DNA from: Peptococcaceae bacterium
GTDB lineage: Bacteria; Bacillota; Desulfitobacteriia; Desulfitobacteriales; Syntrophobotulaceae
DNA length: 64,000 nucleotides
Assembly (NCBI GenBank): GCA_012517475.1
Contig: JAAYUV010000020.1
Coordinates: 32,846 to 96,845 of the forward strand
Direction of reading: 5' to 3'
Below, piece by piece: positions 36,601-44,362 of the stretch (positions within the stretch are counted from its first letter, which is position 1; each line of letters opens with the position of its first letter). A program made the translations under genes and the position numbers. The notes beneath the pieces are model-generated. The model was not told where the DNA came from. It searched no databases and saw only the letters and a list, made by a program, of their open reading frames with translations.

Positions 36601-36704
36601 GGTTAATTACCTCTACCCTGCTAACCCTGGTCGTGGTGCCTGTCATCTACAGCCTGATTAATGAGCTGAAATCCAAAGTCAGAAATCAATTCTTTCATTA
36701 TTGA
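33630..36704 (+). CDS. RND-family (HAE1-like) multidrug efflux transporter
   Basis: 1024 residues, full length for AcrB-like pumps. Twelve TM helices in two halves; first half TM4 carries the proton-relay pair in 'SVGLLIDDAIVVIENIERHR' and second-half TM10 contains 'GLVTKNAILLIDFA'. Conserved N-terminal 'SLKRPVLATVCILALVALG' and 'EFPYVTVTIIQPGASPDQIE'. Lies 14 bp after the fusion protein gene. Exports lipophilic compounds using the proton gradient; substrate unknown. HAE1-type RND pumps are less common in monoderm bacteria than in diderms. Confidence 0.92.
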   Translation: MFLTDLSLKRPVLATVCILALVALGIINYPRLGLDEFPPAEFPYVTVTIIQPGASPDQIENNIAKQVEDALGQIAGVKHIYSTCRDSVDMTFAEFTLETPVTEAVQNARDKIGMIRSSLPSDCQEPIIASFDPTAQPVVSFSLTGNSLREMTVIVNDVVKPKLETINGVGSVSIYGEEEREIHINLDQNKLALYGLSTTEILNYLKATNIEAPAGKISQGENQFSLRTSGSLQKLDEFKRLVVGRRLGQPIYLQDVAKVVDGVKEKDSIAFYQGQQAIGIDIIKQSGTNTVQVANKVMAAYGEIKKELPSGVQMDVVKDNSINIKESVNDVLKTIIEGAILAVLTVLLFLGNWRTTLISAIAIPTSVISAFTIMKVLNFSLNIMSLTALSLSVGLLIDDAIVVIENIERHRRMGKPPLTATKEATAEIGLAVMATTFSLVAVFLPVGMLTGVVGQFFKQFGITVVGSVLISLLVSFTLVPMLSSRYLKDEDHPTAGQGTASISFFQTCLDKFNRGFNRLADFYSRLLENALNQRLKFIILAVGLFAGSLLLAVFLGTDFIPKADLAKMNISIEPDAGQTKEATGQKIQIMDKMLRAHSEVTKTYATVQEETVNMYVELVDRSERNKSIEELSQEFRTEFKTIPGIRTSVSPVSIGPTGDLKNVEFNIVGNDEETLQQYGEKVQKILESLPGVVDVTNSYKPGSPETKIVIDQEKASDLGVLPAQAVDALRTLYNGVVVSQYNDGQERVDIRVQLQTGDRESLDNLNLISIQSSTSGQMIPLSSFTREVFAPSASVITRYDKLQRISLSSNVRGLSTGEINKMFLSKLNKEAPLPPGCKIMEGKMTEMMGESISGMFLALLMGVLFIVFILSAQFESYIDPLAVLLSLPLAVIGAILGLLVMGSNINLISLIGIIMLMGLVTKNAILLIDFARGEMKNGADCSQALIYAGKTRLRPIIMTTMAMILGMVPMALGSGTGGETRAPMAYAIIGGLITSTLLTLVVVPVIYSLINELKSKVRNQFFHY

Positions 36705-36888
36705 TGCTTGTGTAAATTACAGAGCGAACGGTAAAAATAGATTATAACGTTAAAAATAAGATTATTTCATTTAATTTTTAAGCGGAATTAAAGGATTGTT
36801 TGCTAAACTATACTTGTTAAGATGAAGAATACTGCAAAAAAGATGTTAAAGACTATTAATACATTATTTTCCAGGAGGTTTTTGTGTA

Positions 36889-38091
36889 ATGAAACCTTTG
36901 CGGGTTCTGGTATTTTCAGCAAGCTTTGGAGACGGTCATTTTAAAGCAGCTGAGGGACTGATTCAAGCACTGAAAAGGACTGATTCATCAATCCAGATTA
37001 TGCACGAAGATTTTATGAGCATTTACAATAAAATGCTCAACTCTATCATCAAAAATATGTACATTAAGATGATTAAGCGCGTCCCAAAGTTATATGGAAC
37101 ATTTTATCAAAGCACACAGAACTTACCATACGATTCGAGGTTCCAACGTTTTATTAATAGCTTGGGCCATAAAAGGTTAATGGACTATATTTACAGCCTG
37201 GACCCGGATATTATTATTTGCACCTATCCCACTATTTCCGGGCTGCTGGCTGAGCTTAGGACCTTGAATGAACTCAGGCTGCCGTTGGTTACAGTCATTA
37301 CGGATTACTCTGTCCATAGTCAATGGATTCATCCGGGTGTCGACTTATATATTGTTGGTTGTACCCAGGTACGCGACGGTTTGATTGAGCGGGGAATAAA
37401 TCCCCAATCTATTCAGGTGACCGGAATCCCTGTAAGTCCTAAATTTGACCGCCTATTGAGCAGAAAAGATACCCTTTACAGTCTTGGATTAACCACTGAC
37501 CGGCTCACCTTTTTAATTATGGGGGGTGCTTACGGTGTTTTGGGAAACGCTAAATGGATGTGTAAGTTAATTGCATCTGCAGATGCCCCTGTCCAGGCCA
37601 TCTTTGTATGTGGGAAGGACAGGAGGTTATATCACTCTTTAGACTCTGTTTTAACAGAAGCTAAGAACCCCGTCGTTCGTTTTCACTATGTGAATAATAT
37701 AGACGAACTGATGAGTGCGGCTGACGTGATTATTACAAAAGCAGGCGGATTAACCGTGTCTGAGGCGTTAACAAAACATCTTCCCATGGTTATATTTAAA
37801 CCTATTCCCGGTCAGGAAGAAAGCAACGCCCATTATATTGAAGAAATAGGCGCGGGGAAAATAGCTAATAACCAGCAAGAATTTCTGAATATTTTTAATC
37901 AGCTCATTCAAAATGAAAACCTCATCAGTGAAATGCGTGATGCCGCGGCAAGAGAATATCCCGGAAATTCGGCAAAACGAGCTGTTGAATCTATTTTGGG
38001 ACTTGCGTATAAATTTCGGAACGTTAAACCTGCCGTAAACAGCAAGGCAACAATAAATCCAACAGAGGGAATCGTTAATCCATATATTTAA
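36889..38091 (+). CDS. MGDG-synthase/UgtP-like diacylglycerol glycosyltransferase (GT28)
   Basis: 400 residues with an AGGAGG site upstream. N-terminal 'FSASFGDGHFKAAEGLIQALK' (GHxxAA) is the MGDG synthase/UgtP donor-side motif, and the C-terminal GT-B half has 'ADVIITKAGGLTVSEALTKHLPMVIF' followed by 'PIPGQEESNA', the sugar-nucleotide binding region. Transfers a hexose to diacylglycerol at the inner membrane leaflet. Monocistronic; its stop is 3 bp from the convergent ftsX stop. Confidence 0.88.
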   Translation: MKPLRVLVFSASFGDGHFKAAEGLIQALKRTDSSIQIMHEDFMSIYNKMLNSIIKNMYIKMIKRVPKLYGTFYQSTQNLPYDSRFQRFINSLGHKRLMDYIYSLDPDIIICTYPTISGLLAELRTLNELRLPLVTVITDYSVHSQWIHPGVDLYIVGCTQVRDGLIERGINPQSIQVTGIPVSPKFDRLLSRKDTLYSLGLTTDRLTFLIMGGAYGVLGNAKWMCKLIASADAPVQAIFVCGKDRRLYHSLDSVLTEAKNPVVRFHYVNNIDELMSAADVIITKAGGLTVSEALTKHLPMVIFKPIPGQEESNAHYIEEIGAGKIANNQQEFLNIFNQLIQNENLISEMRDAAAREYPGNSAKRAVESILGLAYKFRNVKPAVNSKATINPTEGIVNPYI

Positions 38092-38094
38092 GTC

Positions 38095-38982
38095 CTAACT
38101 TTTCCTGGCTGAAGCCAGCCCAAGAAAACTGCCGGCAATCCCCAAAACAATACCCAGAAAACCAATTGCCAATAACATCTGATGTGTAAGAACTCCGGCT
38201 GATGGTAACGGCATAAAGGGTAGGGTGGAAGCCATTTGAAAATTAATCTGCCTGATTGTCAATGCAGCTGCCAATCCCGAAATTGCCGCTCCGCCTAGAG
38301 TCAACAATAAGCCTTCTAATAAAAACGGAGAACCGATAAACATTTCCGGAGCCCCCAGCAATCTAAGGGTATTGATTTGTTCCTTATTTTGCTCTATTCC
38401 CTGTCGGATCATATGCGAAACAATAACCATGGTGCATATTGCCACAGCCAATAAAACCATCGTGCCAAAGATTCTTATCGTTCCGGCTATACTGCGCACA
38501 CGGTCCAGTACGTCCCGGTTATTGCGGACATGTTCAATCCCGGGCAAGATCTTTAATCCTTTTAAAACTAAATCCGTTTGTTCCAGGTCAATTTTCACTT
38601 CAAGATAAGAACTGAATGGATTTTCATCAAAAACTTTAAGAACCTTTGATTCTTCCCCCAGAATTTTTTCCATCCTGTTATAAGCTTCACTTTCATTGAC
38701 AAGACGGGCTTCCTTTACCCCATATATTCCTTCAATTTGTCCTGCTAATTGAAGCGCTCCCTCTGTTCCGATGCTCTTATTATAGTAAACATTGATCTCC
38801 GCCTCTGTTTGAAGGGCCTCAGCCACATGATTACTTACCCGCCATCCGGAAAACATCATCGCAAACATAAAAAAGATGAGAGCTATGCTAAAAAGGGACA
38901 GGATATTGGATAATAAATTAAGCCGGAAGACCGTAATCGCTTCTTTTAAAAAATATACTCCATTTGAATTAATGTTTTTCAT
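38095..38982 (-). CDS. ftsX: FtsX-like permease of the FtsEX complex
   Basis: 295 residues with four TM helices: one N-terminal (LSIALIFFMFAMMFSGW), an extracytoplasmic domain of about 110 residues with 'LQTEAEINVYYNKS' and 'NPFSSYLEVKID' typical of FtsX, then three TMs at the C-terminus. FtsX relays ATP hydrolysis by FtsE to an extracellular peptidoglycan hydrolase partner. It is 6 bp downstream of ftsE, and a PcsB-like coiled-coil gene lies upstream of ftsE. Confidence 0.9.
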   Translation of the reverse strand: MKNINSNGVYFLKEAITVFRLNLLSNILSLFSIALIFFMFAMMFSGWRVSNHVAEALQTEAEINVYYNKSIGTEGALQLAGQIEGIYGVKEARLVNESEAYNRMEKILGEESKVLKVFDENPFSSYLEVKIDLEQTDLVLKGLKILPGIEHVRNNRDVLDRVRSIAGTIRIFGTMVLLAVAICTMVIVSHMIRQGIEQNKEQINTLRLLGAPEMFIGSPFLLEGLLLTLGGAAISGLAAALTIRQINFQMASTLPFMPLPSAGVLTHQMLLAIGFLGIVLGIAGSFLGLASARKS

Positions 38983-38988
38983 TTTACT

Positions 38989-39672
38989 CTACCCAATCCT
39001 TTCCCACTCTAAAGCCCCTTGATCTATTTTAATAATCATGTTCGTATATTCACTTTTCATTAAATGGGTAGCATGCGTAGTGATCAGGACGGATGTTTTG
39101 TTGTCCTTGAATGAAGCCAGTAAATCGAGGATTTTCAAGGCATTCTCCTTATCCAAATTACCGGTCGGTTCATCGGCTAAAATCAAAAGCGGTTTCCTGG
39201 CTACAGCCCTGGCAATGGCTACTCTTTGATGTTCACCCCAGGACAGGTTTTCTACCAGGGATAGCGCCTTGTGTTCCAGGCCTACTTTTTTTAGAGCGTC
39301 GAGGCTGTTTTCTTTCATTTGGGTTTGGGGTACATCCAAAAAACGTTGACCTAAAATGACATTTTCCAGTACGGTTCTCCCTTTTAACAGTTTGAATTCT
39401 TGAAAAACAGGCCCGATTCTCCTTCTGAGCTTTCTGATAGCAGAAGCCTGAGTAAGATTCATATCCTGCCCTAAAACCTCTACATAACCGCTTGTTGGAT
39501 ACTCCATCCCCAACAATAGTTTTAGAAGACTGGTTTTTCCCGAACCACTTGGCCCCGTAACAAAGGCCAGCTCACCTTGCTGAATTTGGAGGTCAATATT
39601 GTTTAATGCCAATGTTCCATCAGGGTACCTCAGGGAAACCCCGGCCGCTTCTATTACCGCTTTTGCTTTCAT
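38989..39672 (-). CDS. ftsE: FtsE-like ATPase of the FtsEX complex
   Basis: 227 residues with Walker A 'GPSGSGKTS', Walker B 'LLILADEPTGNLD' and FtsE-type 'ALNNIDLQIQQGELAFVTG' start. The signature motif reads NLSWGEHQRVAIARA, where FtsE normally has LSGGEQQR: Trp and His replace Gly and Gln. The ATG is preceded by AAGGAGAGG. This unusual signature together with the hydrolase-free partner suggests a divergent FtsEX paralogue rather than the main division system. Confidence 0.88.
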   Translation of the reverse strand: MKAKAVIEAAGVSLRYPDGTLALNNIDLQIQQGELAFVTGPSGSGKTSLLKLLLGMEYPTSGYVEVLGQDMNLTQASAIRKLRRRIGPVFQEFKLLKGRTVLENVILGQRFLDVPQTQMKENSLDALKKVGLEHKALSLVENLSWGEHQRVAIARAVARKPLLILADEPTGNLDKENALKILDLLASFKDNKTSVLITTHATHLMKSEYTNMIIKIDQGALEWERIG

Positions 39673-39685
39673 CTTTGTCCTCTCC

Positions 39686-40798
39686 TTATCCTGGAATAAC
39701 TGAAAGCTTCAAGCTTCCATCCCGGATCTCTATGGAATTAAGGGTATACCCTCCCAAAACTGATTTACAGTCAATTTTCAATTGTTCTTTCCGGAACAAT
39801 TCCGCCAAGGAGCTTTCCTCCAAAGGCAGACCATAAAAAGTACCGCTTTGAGCTTGGAATTGCAGGATATGTCCCTCTTGAATGACAAATATCCCTTTTA
39901 AAACAAGATGTTTTTCCGGTATATTGATTTCCGCCTCCCCTGGGTGAAAGCTAAATACCATCTGCGGAAGACGCGGGTCTCCGGCCACAATTTCATTTAG
40001 ACTCTGATCGCTCATGGTCGCTGTGATACTAAAAAACGAAGCTGTCAGTTTCAATGCCCCGGGAGGGATATTTCCCTCTTCCAGAACGCGGGAAAATTCC
40101 TTTACGGTTAATGCAAAGAAAGGCTTCAGGTCGTCCCACTTTTGCTTCATCTCTGCCAATGATTCCTGATAATATCCCTTTTCCCCCGCCAACGCAGCCA
40201 AGTTATTTTCCAATCCGGATTTCAACTGGATTTCACTGGCAAGAGCATCTTTCAGGCGCTGCTGTTTATCCTGAATCAACCCTAATTTTTCTGTTAGTTT
40301 CATTGTTTCAGCTGATTGTTTCTCCCTGCTGCTCTGGATTTGATCCAGTAATTTCCCGGTGTTCCCCGTTATATCCCTTAGAATGTTCAGCCTCCTGAGA
40401 AAGTCAGCTAAATCATCGGATGCTAAAATGATTTCCAGATAAGACCCGGGTCCCATCCTTTGATATACCTGCAGAAATTGCTTCAGATTCTCTTTTTTCT
40501 GGGAATAAACAATCTCTTCCTCAGACATAGCTTTTTTCAATTCTTCAATTTCTTTTTTTAGGGTTTCAATATCCTTGGATAGTTCTGTTTGTTCATTTTC
40601 CATTCCCTCAATCTTCTGCACGAGAGAGAAAAGTTTTTCCAATGTTTCCATGTTGATTTGGGCTGATCCGGCAGTCGTCACCTTATTGTCAGGAAGGACC
40701 TCTTTACCGGCAACGATCCCGGATAACATAAGTACAAAACAAAGAACCGCAGCCGGAAAAATCCATAGCAATGATTTTCTTAGGGATGTTCGATACAT
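39686..40798 (-). CDS. PcsB/EnvC-like coiled-coil FtsEX partner lacking a peptidase domain
   Basis: 370 residues from the ATG at 40798 (AGGAGG 9 nt upstream); the frame is open 13 codons further. N-terminal TM or signal (LLWIFPAAVLCFVLMLSGI), then a long coiled coil from about residue 45 to 230. It includes the phrase YQRMGPGSYLEIILASDD and 'LADFLRRLNILRDI', typical of the PcsB/CwlO/EnvC N-terminal domain. Instead of a CHAP, NlpC/P60 or LytM hydrolase, the C-terminal 120 residues are a beta-rich domain (LKLTASFFSITATMSD...LKLSVIPG) resembling lipid-binding DUF2993/YpmS-type folds. Immediately upstream of ftsE. It may activate a separate hydrolase or have another envelope role (inference). Confidence 0.75.
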   Translation of the reverse strand: MYRTSLRKSLLWIFPAAVLCFVLMLSGIVAGKEVLPDNKVTTAGSAQINMETLEKLFSLVQKIEGMENEQTELSKDIETLKKEIEELKKAMSEEEIVYSQKKENLKQFLQVYQRMGPGSYLEIILASDDLADFLRRLNILRDITGNTGKLLDQIQSSREKQSAETMKLTEKLGLIQDKQQRLKDALASEIQLKSGLENNLAALAGEKGYYQESLAEMKQKWDDLKPFFALTVKEFSRVLEEGNIPPGALKLTASFFSITATMSDQSLNEIVAGDPRLPQMVFSFHPGEAEINIPEKHLVLKGIFVIQEGHILQFQAQSGTFYGLPLEESSLAELFRKEQLKIDCKSVLGGYTLNSIEIRDGSLKLSVIPG

Positions 40799-40999
40799 AT
40801 TCCGTGGCCTCCTATCACCTTTTTTATTATAATTCAAGAAATGACGACAGGTAAGAAAAAATTTGAAAATCGCAGTATTCTTTCTATATTTTTAACTACT
40901 TCCAATATTTGGTACAGACCATAAGGCTTAACCATAGAATATATAAACTATTTCTTGGAAGGTGATGTCTTATTATGGTCTTACCCCTTGATCCCACTC

Positions 41000-41233
41000 T
41001 TATACCGAAATGCTTTGCATCTCACTCATAATTCTTTCTATTCCGACCTGTTTCAGTTTATCAATAAACTTTGGCAAGGTTACTTCGGGGTCAGCCGTAC
41101 CTGTGACAAGCTGGGGCATAAATTCCAAGTAAATTTTGTTACAAGCCTGAATTTGATTCGCAACCATTGATTCATCAAATTTGAAACCCGTCGGAATCTT
41201 TCTTTCTGTTTCTGAGTCCCCTGCTCGCCTAAT
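41000..41233 (-). pseudogene. C-terminal remnant of a DUF3502-type ABC solute-binding protein
   Basis: In a frame different from the long ORF above it, 77 codons read through to a TAA at 41000-41002. From about residue 12 they give KIPTGFKFDESMVANQIQAC, then 'LVTGTADPEVTLPKFIDKLKQVGIERIMSEMQ'. This resembles the C-terminal end of LplA-like (DUF3502) sugar-binding lipoproteins (pattern 'tG..dpe..lp.f..kLk.aGid.i..e.q'). A frameshift within the A-rich stretch near 41200-41215 would join it to the ORF at 41080-42666. Recognition is by recalled family pattern, not by a search. Confidence 0.55.
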
Positions 41234-42666
41234 TTATCCAAACGGTAAAATAGCTCCCATTTATCGGGCGGCGCCAGGTAGCCTTCTGCGGCAATGATCA
41301 CCAGCATAGGGTTAGGATAGTAGGAATAGACGGTAACTTTGGATACGGGAGAATTCGGGGAAACCGGGCTGATGTTTGCGGTACTGACCATTTTGCCGGT
41401 AGGCAGTTTAAATTGAAAATCCAATTGGTTGGCAATTGACGCATAAGGCAGGCCCTGAGGATTTTTCCTGAAAACTCTCTCTTCATCGGCAGCGCTTGCG
41501 CTTAATGATTGAAATGGAATGAGCAGAGCGAGACAAAGAAAAGAAAATACGGCTATCTTTCGCAGCTTGCGAGATTTAATAAGTATAACCACATGGAGCC
41601 CTAAATAAAGACCGAGAGCCAAGCCCGATAAGAATATGACTATCGGAATATATGCCTTGAACAAGGTCACGATCAGTTGATTGATTAGTAAAAGCAAAAG
41701 ATAAATAAAGCTGAATTCTATCTTTTGCTTATAATAGATTTGGTTCTCGAATCGCTGGAACTTAATGAAGAAACCAAAAACGGCGCCGATTAAGACACCG
41801 CAGAAAATCCATCCCATGGCAAAACTTTTTTGAATGATTCCGGAAAAGAAAAAGAACGCAATACTTTGCAGTACGATGGCTAAAACAATGGACCGGACTA
41901 CTACCTTGCGCTCAGCCCCTGCAAATGAAGTTACGACGGCCGTCTTGAGAAAGCTTTTCATTCCCGATTTAGCAATGGAGAATTTCGCACCGCCGCCGGT
42001 ATAAAGATCACCGACAAAGAGAGCCACATCCGAAGCCGTGTCAATGGTCTGAGCCGCTTTGGCCGCGACGCCCCAGAATTGATCTTTAAAATTATAAACG
42101 GAGGACATGGACTGATGGTGCTCGTCCATAATGCTTTTAACCTGTTTTGCTGTCTTCTTGAAATGATCAGCCGCAAATTTTAACTTGTCTCCTCCGGCGA
42201 TTCCATTGCAAACCATTACAATCTGCTGTTTCTCAGATAACTCCAAATTCGATTTCAGTTGGATTTCCTTTTCTTCTCCCTCGGCATACGCTGCTTTAGG
42301 CATTAACAGGGAAGAAAGCTGTTCTTGAATACCAGGCAAGCTCTTTCCTGAAGCGGAACTGACTTTTACTGCAGGAACTTTTTCGACCAGCTGACCGAAA
42401 TCCGTAGCATATTTTAGGGTATCATCCCAGGATTTAAGCATCTGTCGATACTTTGACTCCCACTCCTGTTGGCTAAGCTTGTCTAAATCCGGTTTTAGTA
42501 CTTCTGCAGTCAAAGCAGACGATGCGGCATGGGAATAAACCATATTTTGGAGGGCTATTTGAACTTCTCCACCGGTTGGTGAGCTTCCATCTTGTTGAAT
42601 CGTCCTATTTTTTAGTTCTACCGGCTTAACTGCCGAAGTACTGCTTGTTTTTAAAACTTTAAGCAC
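41080..42666 (-). CDS. hypothetical mosaic membrane protein, probably damaged
   Basis: 528 codons from a GTG with no ribosome-binding site; it directly follows the terminator of the upstream gene, so the true 5' end seems lost. Residues 1-260 are soluble and of unknown type, with a signal-cleavage-like PKAAYAEGEE near 124. Residues 260-395 contain four or five TM helices, the last ending LSASAADEE like a signal cleavage site. The C-terminus changes character after residue about 490, where another frame encodes a solute-binding-protein tail. One base fewer in the AAAA run near 42692 would extend the frame to an ATG and give a signal-like N-terminus (MKTHTFLKLFQVIFLIVLK). I do not recognise the family. 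It looks like a fusion of gene remnants. Confidence 0.45.
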   Translation of the reverse strand: MLKVLKTSSTSAVKPVELKNRTIQQDGSSPTGGEVQIALQNMVYSHAASSALTAEVLKPDLDKLSQQEWESKYRQMLKSWDDTLKYATDFGQLVEKVPAVKVSSASGKSLPGIQEQLSSLLMPKAAYAEGEEKEIQLKSNLELSEKQQIVMVCNGIAGGDKLKFAADHFKKTAKQVKSIMDEHHQSMSSVYNFKDQFWGVAAKAAQTIDTASDVALFVGDLYTGGGAKFSIAKSGMKSFLKTAVVTSFAGAERKVVVRSIVLAIVLQSIAFFFFSGIIQKSFAMGWIFCGVLIGAVFGFFIKFQRFENQIYYKQKIEFSFIYLLLLLINQLIVTLFKAYIPIVIFLSGLALGLYLGLHVVILIKSRKLRKIAVFSFLCLALLIPFQSLSASAADEERVFRKNPQGLPYASIANQLDFQFKLPTGKMVSTANISPVSPNSPVSKVTVYSYYPNPMLVIIAAEGYLAPPDKWELFYRLDKLGEQGTQKQKERFRRVSNLMNQWLRIKFRLVTKFTWNLCPSLSQVRLTPK

Positions 42667-42722
42667 TATGAGAAAAATGACTTGAAATAACTTTTAAAAA
42701 AGTATGCGTTTTCATGTCAAAA

Positions 42723-42747
42723 AGACTCAGGTATTTGGCCTGAGTCT
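42723..42747 (-). terminator. terminator of the aldo/keto reductase gene
   Basis: 9-bp stem AGACTCAGG / CCTGAGTCT with a 7-nt loop, followed on the minus strand by TTTTTGAC. It is 33 bp after the stop codon at 42780. Confidence 0.85.
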
Positions 42748-42779
42748 GGTGATTTCTTCTGGGGTAAATAGCGCCATAT

Positions 42780-43970
42780 TCAGGATAGTTTCATAAATTT
42801 TCGGGCTATCCAGATAACGGGCTTATAGATTCCGCCTTCCATCTCTTTACTCACCTTATTCAGCTGGTCTCGAATGGAGATTTGCTGGGGACAATGGCTT
42901 TCGCATTTTCCGCAGGCCTTGCACTGGGAGGCAAAAGAGGGTTTTACGGATGTTACCCCTAAGGTCTGGAGATACCGAAAGCGCACTGATTTGTCTTCCA
43001 TTAAGTATTTGTCATTGTAGCAGGAAAAACAGCCGGGAATATCAACCCCGGATGGGCAGGGCATACAGTAACCGCAACCGGTGCAGGGAATCTTTGTCTT
43101 TTCATGCATAACTTTTTTGACATGCTCAAATACTTGCAACTCTTCTTTTGACAGAGAATTTGCTGTTGCCTCACCCGCTAAACGGACATTTTCCTCCAAC
43201 TGCTGTTCATCACTCATCCCTGACAGAACAACGGTTACCTCCGGGTGATTCCAAATCCAGCGCAGGGCCCATTCCGTAGGCGTGCGCTCGGGATCATAAC
43301 CGGAAAAAGTCTTCTTTACTTCAGCAGGCAAATGCGTGACCAGCTTTCCCCCCCTTAGCGGTTCCATGACAATGACCGCCATTCCCAAGTTTGCCGCGAG
43401 TTGTAATCCGGATTTTGTTGCCTGGTTGTTCTCATCCATATAATTGTACTGAATTTGGCAGCAATCCCAGGGATATGCCGTCACAATGGATTCAAATTCT
43501 GCTTTGCCCCCGTGAAAGGAAAAACCAATATTTTTAATAGTGCCTTGAGCCTTCAATTCTTCCAGCCATTCCATGACGCCAAGCCCGACAAGCCGGTCAA
43601 AACCCGCTCTATCTGTCAGCATATGCAGCAGGTAGTAGTCAAGGTAATTTGTTTGCAGTCTCTCTAGCTGCGTCGCAAATATCTTTTTTGCCCCATCCAA
43701 CTTACTTAATTGAAAAGGAGGAAGTTTGGTAGCAACTTTGACCTTTTCCCGGTAGCCTCCCGCCAAAGCTTTCCCTAATAGGGATTCACTCTTTCCTCTA
43801 TGGTAAAAATAGGCTGTATCAAAATAATTGACTCCTTTTTTAATCGCATCGCGGATAAGGGCAATCGCCCGCGGTTCATCGACGCCCATATTTTTAGTAG
43901 GAAGCCGCATACAGCCAAAACCCAATATAGAAAGTTCATCGCCGTTCTTGGGGTTTACCCTGGTCAACAT
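42780..43970 (-). CDS. aldo/keto reductase with C-terminal 4Fe-4S ferredoxin domain
   Basis: 396 residues, start with GGGGGAATTAATC upstream. The AKR barrel (about residues 1-280) has Asp50/Tyr55-like 'YFDTAYFYHRGKSE' and 'KVATKLPPF'; the C-terminus carries cysteine motifs 'CTGCGYCMPCPSGVDIPGC' and 'CKACGKCESHCP', two ferredoxin-like clusters. Such predicted oxidoreductases of the AKR superfamily are common in anaerobes; physiological substrate unknown. Monocistronic with its own terminator. Confidence 0.88.
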   Translation of the reverse strand: MLTRVNPKNGDELSILGFGCMRLPTKNMGVDEPRAIALIRDAIKKGVNYFDTAYFYHRGKSESLLGKALAGGYREKVKVATKLPPFQLSKLDGAKKIFATQLERLQTNYLDYYLLHMLTDRAGFDRLVGLGVMEWLEELKAQGTIKNIGFSFHGGKAEFESIVTAYPWDCCQIQYNYMDENNQATKSGLQLAANLGMAVIVMEPLRGGKLVTHLPAEVKKTFSGYDPERTPTEWALRWIWNHPEVTVVLSGMSDEQQLEENVRLAGEATANSLSKEELQVFEHVKKVMHEKTKIPCTGCGYCMPCPSGVDIPGCFSCYNDKYLMEDKSVRFRYLQTLGVTSVKPSFASQCKACGKCESHCPQQISIRDQLNKVSKEMEGGIYKPVIWIARKFMKLS

Positions 43971-44362
43971 GATTAATTCCCCCAGTCTTTAGAATTATCA
44001 TAAATTTATACCCGTTGAGAATGAGAGGCCTATTAATTTAAGTATCATCTTTAATCATAAGATTATTATCCGCTAGGGTCAATTTTTTGTATACATTTAC
44101 TTACTTTTAAAAAAGTACAAACATAAAGGGCTTGAATTACTGGACTGTTCCGCCTTTGAATTATTTTAAGAATAAGATAAAATTTTTTAATATGTAAAAA
44201 GTTAAATAATATAATATTTGTTGACATAAGTGAGTTAGAGTAAAATAAGCCTATGGAGGATGGAAAAGCTTTTTTCCAAGGCAATAATGGTTTTCTGCAA
44301 CCTTGTATGTGAGTAAACCATTCTAAAATATTCATTTTGGCAAGAAAAAGAGGGTGCCTTAA
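43971..44362. other. gene-free spacer, divergent promoter region
   Basis: AT-rich 392-bp gap between the divergently transcribed aldo/keto reductase and sigma-54 activator. A TTGACA at 44221 could be a -35 box for the activator, with no good -10 at 17 bp. A GGAAAAG/CTTTTTTCC-like hairpin lies near 44261-44277. No RNA gene or small ORF is convincing. Confidence 0.4.

Noticed and set aside
40955..41170. 71-codon plus-strand ORF with an AAGGTG-like site
   Set aside because: It is antisense to the solute-binding-protein remnant and has no recognisable protein features.
42687..44115. Identical ACTTTTAAAAAAGT 14-mers near 42690 and 44104
   Set aside because: Low-complexity AT palindromes in an AT-rich genome; no positional logic linking them.
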